From RXIX01 sp003989075 (GTDB lineage: Bacteria; Pseudomonadota; Gammaproteobacteria; Competibacterales; Competibacteraceae), in the NCBI GenBank assembly GCA_029780415.1, contig JAKOYN010000069.1:1-59367 (forward strand): a DNA stretch of 59,367 bases, given 5' to 3'. The first letter of the stretch is position 1. Every line of letters begins with the position of its first letter. The notes under the pieces are model-generated. The model saw nothing but the letters and a program-made list of their open reading frames with translations, searched no databases and was not told the origin of the DNA. Shown here in pieces: positions 52,831 through 59,367 of this stretch. A program made the position numbers and the translations under genes.

Positions 52831-53871
52831 CTAGCCCTCGCCCTTGTCCTTTCTCAACAGGGCCGCCACGCTGCTTTGCCAGGTCGATTGCAGGGAAGGC
52901 ATCAGTGGCTCAGCTTCGCGGAACACCCCATAGCCCATCAGCCGCTGATAACGCTGCTCCAGGCGTTCATCGACCGTCAGCGCATCCAGTTGCCGCAACT
53001 GCTCCAGCAGCGCCGCGCGCAGATACTCGGCCATGCGCGCCATGTCACGGTGCGCGCCGCCGGGTGGCTCGGCTACGATCGTATCGATCAGATTGAGCTT
53101 GTGCAGCTTGTCGGCGGTCAGGCCCATCGCCTCGGCAGCGTCGGGCGCCTTGTCGGCACTCTTCCACAGAATCGCCGCGCAGCCCTCCGGGGAAATCACC
53201 GAGTAGGTACTGTATTGCAGCATCAGAATCCGGTCGCCAACCCCGATCGCCAGCGCCCCGCCGGAACCGCCCTCACCGATCACCGTGCAGATCACCGGCA
53301 CCCGCAGCCGGCTCATTTCAAACAGGTTACGTGCGATGGCCTCGCTCTGGCCGCGCTCCTCGGCGCCAATGCCCGGATAGGCGCCCGGCGTGTCGATAAA
53401 GGTCAGCACCGGTAGATGAAAGCGCTCGGCCAGTTTCATCAGGCGCAGCGCCTTGCGATAGCCCTCCGGACGCGGCATGCCGAAATTGCGATAGATCTTC
53501 TCCCGGGTATCGCGGCCCTTCTGGTGGCCGATCACCATCACCGGCCGCCCCTCGAAGCGCGCCAGGCCGCCGACCAGAGCATGATCATCGGCAAAGGCGC
53601 GATCCCCGTGCAGCTCCTGGAATTCACTGAACAGACGGTCGATGTAATCCAGGGTGTAGGGCCGCAAAGGGTGACGGGCGATCTGGGAAATCTGCCACGG
53701 CGTCAGGGTGGCGAAGATCGAATCGGTCAGTGCCTTGCTCTTGGCTTCGAGCCGGGCGATCTCGTCGCTGATATTCAGATCCTGCTCGCTGCTCAGGTGG
53801 CGCAGTTCCTTGAGCATCGCCTCCAGTTCAGCAATCGGCTTTTCAAAATCCAGGCAGCTATTAGGATTCAT
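52831..53871 (-). CDS. accA: Acetyl-CoA carboxylase carboxyltransferase subunit alpha AccA
   Basis: 346 aa, slightly longer than the common ~319 because of a C-terminal extension (PSLQSTWQSSVAALLRKDKGEG). Transfers the carboxyl group from biotin carboxyl carrier to acetyl-CoA together with AccD. Key segments: DFEKPIAELEAMLKEL, LHGDRAFADDHALVGG, TFIDTPGAYPGIGAEERGQ, and the oxyanion region GEGGSGGALAIGVGD. The ATG overlaps the protease gene's stop by four bases (ATGA). Confidence 0.96.
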   Translation of the reverse strand: MNPNSCLDFEKPIAELEAMLKELRHLSSEQDLNISDEIARLEAKSKALTDSIFATLTPWQISQIARHPLRPYTLDYIDRLFSEFQELHGDRAFADDHALVGGLARFEGRPVMVIGHQKGRDTREKIYRNFGMPRPEGYRKALRLMKLAERFHLPVLTFIDTPGAYPGIGAEERGQSEAIARNLFEMSRLRVPVICTVIGEGGSGGALAIGVGDRILMLQYSTYSVISPEGCAAILWKSADKAPDAAEAMGLTADKLHKLNLIDTIVAEPPGGAHRDMARMAEYLRAALLEQLRQLDALTVDERLEQRYQRLMGYGVFREAEPLMPSLQSTWQSSVAALLRKDKGEG

Positions 53872-55304
53872 TCCTTCACCTCAGGCAGCCGCACCGCCAG
53901 ATAGAGCGATTCGTTGTCGCGCCGCACCAGAATGGGCACCGCCTTGCCCGCCGGCAGCTCGCGGGCCAGCTCAACGAACTGGCTGGCGCTTTTCACTGGC
54001 ACATGGTTGATCTGCAGAATGATATCTTCCGCATACAGGCCGGCATTCTCGGCCGGGCCCTCTTCGATGCCGGTGACCAGCACACCCTGATCATCCGGCC
54101 CCAGTCCACGGCGCTGCTCGTTGCTCAGATCAGCAACGGTGACATTCAGGCGCAGATCGCTATGCTCATCCATGGTGGTGAGGTTTTCCTCAGCAGCCTC
54201 CAGGCGGGCGATGGTGGCCTTGATTTCCAGCGGCTCGCCATTGCGCAGGATTGACATGGCCACGGTCTTGCCCACTGGCGTCACCCCAATCATGCGCGGC
54301 AACTGCGAGGAATCCTCGACCGGTTCGCCACCATAGCGCAGGATCACATCACCCTGCTTGAAGCCGGCACTGGCTGCGGGACTGTCGGGCAGAATCTGCG
54401 CCACCAGCGCACCACGCGGCCGGTCGAGTTTGAAGGCTTCCGCTAGATCATTATTCACCGGCTGCAGCAGTACGCCCAGCCAGCCACGGGTAACCTCGCC
54501 GGTGGCCTTGAGCTGCTCAACCACCTGCATCGCCAGCTTGATCGGAATGGCGAAGGACAGGCCCATATAGCCGCCGGTGCTGCTGTAGATCTGCGAGTTG
54601 ATGCCGACCACCTCGCCGCGCAGATTGAACAACGGGCCGCCGGAACTGCCCGGATTGACCGCGACATCGCTCTGGATAAACGGCACATAGGTGCCGCTGG
54701 GCAGGTTGCGGCCAACCGCGCTGACAATGCCCTGGGTGGCGGTGTGCTCCAGGCCGAACGGTGAGCCAATCGCCAGCACCCACTCGCCAACTTCCAGTGC
54801 ATCAGAATCGCCGATCCTGACCGCTGGCAGGTTGTCACCCTCGATCTTGAGCACGGCAACATCAGTCAGCTCATCGACGCCGATCACCTTGGCCGGCCGC
54901 TCACGCTGATCGCTGAGGCGAATGATGATCTTGTCGGCATCCTGGGCGACGTGGGCGTTGGTGAGGATGTAGCCGTCGGCGGAGATGATGAAGCCCGAGC
55001 CGAGCGAGTTGGCCTGGCGATCACCGGGCAGTTCGGGACGCTCCTGAAAGAAGCGCTTGAAGAACTCCTGATAGGGATTTTCCTTGCCGGGCAGTTCCGG
55101 CAGACCCGGTGTGCGCGCGCGGCGATTCGGTGCTGGCGCCTGGGTGGAGCTGATGTTGACGACCGCCGGCTCGTTTTGCTTGACCAGCTTGCGAAAATCC
55201 GGCAGGGGTTGCGAATCGGCCGGCTTGGCCGGCGCGACAGCGGACCAGCACAGTGGTACCAGCAGTACGCACGCATGCAGCAGGCGACGGGGGACGACAT
55301 TCAT
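53868..55304 (-). CDS. Periplasmic serine protease DegQ/MucD-like (Do family)
   Basis: 478 aa HtrA-type protease. The signal peptide starts at ATG 55304 (MNVVPRRLLHACVLLVPLCW, cut near APAKP); the extra 22 residues upstream were rejected. Catalytic triad: His in LTNAHVAQDADK, Asp in DELTDVAVLKIEG, Ser in NPGSSGGPLFNL. Two PDZ domains follow (RGWLGVLLQPVN and the QGVLVTGIEEGPAENAGL region). It controls misfolded envelope proteins, with MucD the closest functional parallel in Pseudomonas. It overlaps accA by four bases, an unusual operon partner for an envelope protease. Confidence 0.92.
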   Translation of the reverse strand: MNVVPRRLLHACVLLVPLCWSAVAPAKPADSQPLPDFRKLVKQNEPAVVNISSTQAPAPNRRARTPGLPELPGKENPYQEFFKRFFQERPELPGDRQANSLGSGFIISADGYILTNAHVAQDADKIIIRLSDQRERPAKVIGVDELTDVAVLKIEGDNLPAVRIGDSDALEVGEWVLAIGSPFGLEHTATQGIVSAVGRNLPSGTYVPFIQSDVAVNPGSSGGPLFNLRGEVVGINSQIYSSTGGYMGLSFAIPIKLAMQVVEQLKATGEVTRGWLGVLLQPVNNDLAEAFKLDRPRGALVAQILPDSPAASAGFKQGDVILRYGGEPVEDSSQLPRMIGVTPVGKTVAMSILRNGEPLEIKATIARLEAAEENLTTMDEHSDLRLNVTVADLSNEQRRGLGPDDQGVLVTGIEEGPAENAGLYAEDIILQINHVPVKSASQFVELARELPAGKAVPILVRRDNESLYLAVRLPEVKE

Positions 55305-55538
55305 GGAAACAGCGATCTCCTGGGTCAGACAGCGCGGAGTAGCGCACGAAGCGAGGGCGGGCACGGACACCCGGACCGGGCAACAGCGGATGCATTGCCA
55401 CGGGATGGTCGGACGGTTAACTCATCGTGCGCATAATATAATTCAAAATCAGAACCCGGCGGGAGCAATAGCGCCTTCCCGCATATCCAGCGACCCAGCG
55501 ACGCCATGAGGCGACCTGAACCCTACAGGGGGCAAAAG

Positions 55539-56726
55539 ATGGAGCAACAAATGGGCAGTGTGGGGCAAGGTATCAACGACCATGACAAGGCGACCCAGTA
55601 TCTCTACGAACTGGCGATCAAGCTGCTGGAACTGGGCGGATCGGACATTTTCATCACCGCCGGCAGCGCGCCAGCACTCAAGGTCAACCAGGATGTGCAT
55701 CGCCTTGGCGAGCGCCGCCTGACACCGCAGCAGACTGCACTGCTGGTACGCTCGATCATGAATGACCGTCAGGCGCGCGAGTTCGACCGTGAGCACGAGG
55801 TCAACTTTTCGCTCAACTTTCCCGATGTCGCCCGTTTCCGGGTCAGCGCCTTTACCCAGCGCGGCAGCGCCGGCATGGTGCTGCGCCTGATCCAGCAGCG
55901 CATCCCGACCATCGAGGAACTGAACCTGCCACCGATCCTCAAGGACATCGCCCTGACCAAGCGCGGCCTGGTGATCTTTCTCGGCGGCACCGGCTGCGGC
56001 AAAACTTCATCGATGGCGGCCATGCTCGATCACCGCAACAGCACCTGCCGTGAGCACATCGTCACCATCGAGGATCCGATCGAGTTCTTCCACCGCCACA
56101 AGCTGTCCCTGGTTGACCAGCGCGAGGTCGGCACCGACACCGAGTCCTATGCGGTCGCGCTGAAGAATACCCTGCGGCAGGCACCCAACGTGATCATGAT
56201 TGGCGAAGTCCGCGACCGCGAGACCATGGAACAGGCAATCAACTTTGCCGAAACCGGTCATCTGTGCCTGACTACCCTGCACGCCAATAACACCGATCAG
56301 GCTTTCGATCGCATCATCAACTTCTTTCCCGATGAGAAACGCGCCCAGGTGCTGATGGACCTGTCGTTTAACATGAAGGCCTTCATCTCGCAGCGCCTGT
56401 TGCAGCGCGAGGATCAGAGCGGCCTGATTCCGGCGGTGGAAATCCTGCTCAACACACCGCTGATGGCGGAATTGATCTTTCATGGCCGCTTCAAGGAGAT
56501 CAAGCCCGTGATGGCCCGCTCCAGCGAGTCGGGCATCGTCACCTTCGATCAGGCGCTGTTCAATCTCTATGAAAGCGGCCAGATCAGCTACGAAACCGCG
56601 ATTCGCCACGCCGATTCCGCCAATAATCTGCGCCTGCGCATCAAGCTGGAAAGCAAGCGACCCCAGCCACAGCTGCTGGGCGAGAACCTGCTGCAGATCG
56701 AAGCCGAGCGCCGCCGCTCACCCTGA
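55539..56726 (+). CDS. pilU: Type IV pilus twitching motility ATPase PilU
   Basis: 395 aa PilT-like ATPase acting as accessory retraction motor. The ATG at 55539 is chosen for the GGGGG run upstream; a frame from 55506 has no such site. Core motifs: GSDIFITAGSAPALK, Walker A GGTGCGKTSSMAAMLDH, Asp box EDPIEFFH, Walker B NVIMIGEVRDRETM and His box TGHLCLTTLHANNTDQA. The cysteine within the P-loop and the N-terminal GSDIFIT phrase fit PilU rather than PilT. pilT is not adjacent. It is convergent with recG, 8 bases apart. Confidence 0.88.
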   Translation: MEQQMGSVGQGINDHDKATQYLYELAIKLLELGGSDIFITAGSAPALKVNQDVHRLGERRLTPQQTALLVRSIMNDRQAREFDREHEVNFSLNFPDVARFRVSAFTQRGSAGMVLRLIQQRIPTIEELNLPPILKDIALTKRGLVIFLGGTGCGKTSSMAAMLDHRNSTCREHIVTIEDPIEFFHRHKLSLVDQREVGTDTESYAVALKNTLRQAPNVIMIGEVRDRETMEQAINFAETGHLCLTTLHANNTDQAFDRIINFFPDEKRAQVLMDLSFNMKAFISQRLLQREDQSGLIPAVEILLNTPLMAELIFHGRFKEIKPVMARSSESGIVTFDQALFNLYESGQISYETAIRHADSANNLRLRIKLESKRPQPQLLGENLLQIEAERRRSP

Positions 56727-56734
56727 ACCCAAAC

Positions 56735-58849
56735 CTATACCTCGCCATAGCGGGCGCTGACGCCGATCCAGCGCCGAATCAAGGGCTCAACCCGCTCGGG
56801 CGCAGCGCGCAACAGGTGATCGGCAGCATAGCGGGCGGCATTGAGCAGATCCTGGTCGCGCAGCAGATCGGCGACCCGCAGAGTGCGTACCCCGGTCTGG
56901 CGAGTGCCAAGCACCTCACCGGGACCGCGCAACTCCAGATCGCGGCGGGCAATTTCAAAACCGTCGTGGCATTCGCGCAGCGCCGCCAGCCGCGTATGGG
57001 CGACCGCCGACAGTGGCGGCCGGTACAGCAGTACGCAACTGCTGGCGGCGGCGCCGCGCCCTACCCGCCCGCGCAACTGGTGCAACTGCGCCAGCCCGAG
57101 CCGCTCGGCGTTCTCAATAATCATCAGGCTGGCGTTGGCCACGTCCACGCCGACCTCGATCACCGTAGTCGCCACCAGCAGGTCAAGATCGCCGGCCTTA
57201 AAGGTCGCCATTACCGCTTCCTTAGCCGCTGCCGCCAGCCGGCCATGTACCAGACCGATCCGCAATTCCGGTAGGCGCTCGGCCAGTTGCGCGGCGGCAA
57301 CCGTTGCCGCCTGGCATTGCAGTGCTTCCGACTCCTCGATCAGCGGGCACACCCAATACGCCTGGCGCCCGGCACGGCAGGCCGCGCGGATGCGCTCGAT
57401 GATCTCATCGCGACGCGCGTCGGGCACAGCCACGGTCTTCACCGGCTGGCGGCCAGGCGGCAGCTCGTCGATGATCGAGGTGTCCAGATCGGCATAGGCA
57501 CTCATGGCCAGGGTGCGCGGGATCGGCGTAGCCGTCATGATCAACTGATGCGGACAGCCCCAATCGCCACGGCCCTTCTCGCGCAGCGCCAGACGCTGAT
57601 GCACACCGAAACGGTGCTGTTCGTCAACGATCACCAGCGCCAGCGCGGCAAAGCTGACCGTTTCCTGAAACAGGGCATGCGTACCAACCACAACCTGAAT
57701 ATCCCCTGCCGCCAACCGTTCCAGCAGACTGCGGCGCGCCTTGCCGGTCAACCGCCCGGTCAACCAGGCTACTTCCACACCCAGTTCCCCCAGCCAGTCG
57801 CGCAGATTGCGATGATGCTGCTCGGCCAGCAGTTCGGTGGGCGCCATCAATGCCGCCTGGGCGCCGGTTTCCACTGCGCGCAAGGCTGCCGCTGCGGCAA
57901 CCACGGTCTTGCCCGAGCCGACATCGCCCTGCAGCAGGCGCAGCATTGGCCGTGGCCGGGCCAGATCGCTGCCAATCTCGGCCAGCACCCGCTGTTGTGC
58001 GGCTGTGAGCGCGAACGGCAGCCGCTCCAGGAACCGCTGACTGAGGCCACCGTGTTCGGCCAGGGCGGGCGCGCGCTGGCGCTGCACCTGCTGGCGCAAT
58101 TGCCGCAGGCTGAGCTGATGGGCAAGCAGTTCCTCAAAAGCCAGCCGCTGCCGGGCCGGGTGGCGGCCGCTTTCCAGTTCGGCCAGGCTGATATCGGCCG
58201 ATGGCTGGTGCAGCACCCGCAGCGCTGCGCCGATAGTCGGCAAACGCAAACGCGCCCGCAGTGTGTCTGGCAGCAGCTCCGGTAACAGTCCCGTTTGATC
58301 CAGTTGCGCCAGGGCCTGCTCGACCAGACCGCGCAGGGTGAACTGTTGCAGGCCGGCAGTGGCTGGATAGAACGGAGTCAGCCGGTCGGCTGCCGGCGGC
58401 GCGTCCGCATCCTGGCGATGGCACTCGGGGTGGATCATTTCCAGCCTGCCGTAACCCTGGCGGACCTCGCCAAAGCAGCGCAGCCGCGTACCGGGCTGGC
58501 CGAGCCACTGCTGCTGGGCGGGACTGAAGTGGAAGAAGCGCAGCAGCAGGTTGTTGCCGCTGGCGTCGCGCAAATGGCAGAGCAGGACGCGCCGGCCCCG
58601 GCTGCTGATTTCACTGCTGAGCACCTCGGCCTCGACCTGGGCTTCCTCGCCGGGGCGCAACTGCGCGATCGGAGTGATGCGCGTGCGATCCTGATAGCGC
58701 AGCGGCAGGTGCAGCAGCACATCCTCGATGCTGTGAATACCCAGCCGGTGCAGCCGTTCGGCCAGTCGCGGTCCAACGCCCTGCAGAGCCGTTACCGGCA
58801 GCGCGTCCACAAGGGGCGGTGGTCGTGCTTCGTGCAGATTGGATGTCAT
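56735..58849 (-). CDS. recG: ATP-dependent DNA helicase RecG
   Basis: 704 aa branch-migrating helicase that regresses stalled forks and resolves R-loops. The N-terminal wedge/OB domain (GVGPRLAERLHRLGI, LPLRYQDRTR) is followed by an SF2 core: RLLQGDVGSGKTVVA (motif I), VIVDEQHRFGVHQR (motif II), MTATPIPRTLAMSAYAD (III) and HQLRGRVGRGAAAS (VI). The C-terminal TRG hairpin (GPGEVLGTRQTG) is intact. It starts 23 bases downstream of the histidine kinase stop on the same strand. Confidence 0.96.
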   Translation of the reverse strand: MTSNLHEARPPPLVDALPVTALQGVGPRLAERLHRLGIHSIEDVLLHLPLRYQDRTRITPIAQLRPGEEAQVEAEVLSSEISSRGRRVLLCHLRDASGNNLLLRFFHFSPAQQQWLGQPGTRLRCFGEVRQGYGRLEMIHPECHRQDADAPPAADRLTPFYPATAGLQQFTLRGLVEQALAQLDQTGLLPELLPDTLRARLRLPTIGAALRVLHQPSADISLAELESGRHPARQRLAFEELLAHQLSLRQLRQQVQRQRAPALAEHGGLSQRFLERLPFALTAAQQRVLAEIGSDLARPRPMLRLLQGDVGSGKTVVAAAAALRAVETGAQAALMAPTELLAEQHHRNLRDWLGELGVEVAWLTGRLTGKARRSLLERLAAGDIQVVVGTHALFQETVSFAALALVIVDEQHRFGVHQRLALREKGRGDWGCPHQLIMTATPIPRTLAMSAYADLDTSIIDELPPGRQPVKTVAVPDARRDEIIERIRAACRAGRQAYWVCPLIEESEALQCQAATVAAAQLAERLPELRIGLVHGRLAAAAKEAVMATFKAGDLDLLVATTVIEVGVDVANASLMIIENAERLGLAQLHQLRGRVGRGAAASSCVLLYRPPLSAVAHTRLAALRECHDGFEIARRDLELRGPGEVLGTRQTGVRTLRVADLLRDQDLLNAARYAADHLLRAAPERVEPLIRRWIGVSARYGEV

Positions 58850-58872
58850 CGCCGCTCAGCACCGTCCGGAGG

Positions 58873-59367
58873 TCATGCCGGCAGCTCCAGGAAGAAGGTA
58901 GTGCCCTGACCGACCGCGCTCTCGATCCAGACCCGCCCGCCCATGCGCTGCAGCGCCTTGCGCACAATCGCCAGACCAATCCCGGTGCCCGGATAATCCT
59001 CAGCACGCTGCAGACGCTGGAAGATCTCAAAGATGCGCTCGTGAAAACGCGGGTCAATGCCAATGCCGTTGTCCTTCACCCACAGCGTCACTACGCCTTC
59101 ACCCGCCTGACCCCCCATCTCCACTTCAACCGGCACACCGGCGCGACCAAACTTGAGTGCGTTATCCAGCAGATTGCGCAGCGCCTGACGCAGTCCGTCC
59201 AGATCAGCGCGCACCTGCAGTGTCAACGGCAGCGCCAGCCGCACCGTGGCCCCCTGCCGCTCAATCTCCGCCGCGTAATCGGCTACGATCCCAGCCAGCA
59301 GCACCCGCAGATCCAGCAGATCACAATGCAGGGCGCGCCGCTCCATGCGCGAATAGGCCAGCAGGTC
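58873..59367 (-). CDS. Sensor histidine kinase, C-terminal part
   Basis: Cut by the right edge; 164 codons are visible, the frame being open to 59367. It begins DLLAYSRMERRALHCDL, the segment just after the phospho-acceptor helix in phytochrome-like and PAS-type hybrid kinases. The HATPase domain then has N box LRNLLDNALKF, G1 KDNGIGIDP, F box IFEIFQRLQ and G2 GTGIGLAIVRKALQRMGG. The catalytic ATP-binding elements are intact. The sensory part and any response regulator partner are outside the window. Confidence 0.9.
   Translation of the reverse strand, partial: DLLAYSRMERRALHCDLLDLRVLLAGIVADYAAEIERQGATVRLALPLTLQVRADLDGLRQALRNLLDNALKFGRAGVPVEVEMGGQAGEGVVTLWVKDNGIGIDPRFHERIFEIFQRLQRAEDYPGTGIGLAIVRKALQRMGGRVWIESAVGQGTTFFLELPA

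Overview
The window is high-GC chromosomal DNA from a gammaproteobacterium. The main support is gene order: recA-recX-alaS-lysC-csrA followed by tRNA-Ser(GCU) and tRNA-Arg(ACG), the order known from Pseudomonas and relatives. Other support is the rppH-ptsP pair, a Xanthomonas-like (Xps-type) type II secretion cluster, and a MaoC-phosphotransacylase/acetate kinase pair. A PHA-forming lineage such as the Competibacteraceae would fit, but that is only a guess.

Layout. 1-8582 (minus strand): rfbA-rfbC-rfbD run directly into gspE-F-G-H-I-J-K-L, with overlaps or very short gaps almost throughout; gspL leaves the left edge. 8792-25876 (mostly minus): housekeeping genes rhlE, glmS, ackA, a MaoC-Pta fusion, galU, clpB (with a sigma32-like promoter), purL, ptsP and rppH. 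25877-26458: intergenic DNA with a chain of hairpins that looks like the right end and omega-RNA scaffold of an IS200/IS605 element whose tnpB is gone. 26477-31693: a large thioester alpha-2-macroglobulin. 31777-37605: an accessory segment with REP palindromes, a complete type III restriction-modification system (mod-res), a REP-associated tyrosine transposase (RAYT), and three tandem copies of a 156-bp unit, each holding three REPs. 37603-40194: a membrane GGDEF-EAL sensor. 40440-47870: pncC/cinA, thpR, recA, recX, alaS, lysC, csrA and two tRNAs.

47877-51354 is a decayed Mu-like prophage or island beside tRNA-Arg. An integrase C-terminal remnant abuts a truncated portal gene (gp29), followed by a MuF-type head protein (gp30) and gpG. 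After these comes a second, promoterless copy of the 3' half of gp30 carrying a different, longer C-terminal domain that resembles the nuclease-type tails of MuF polymorphic toxins, and then a second gpG fragment. The two tails are flanked by homologous arms on both sides, which is the layout of a tail-switching (orphan toxin) cassette. This is the most unusual structure in the window.

51427-59367: tilS, accA and a DegQ-like protease (minus, overlapping or close), pilU (plus), recG (minus) and the end of a sensor histidine kinase that runs off the right edge.

Starts were adjusted from the longest possible reading frame where a ribosome binding site, an overlap or family length decided it. 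All domain assignments were made by reading motifs; no database search was run.
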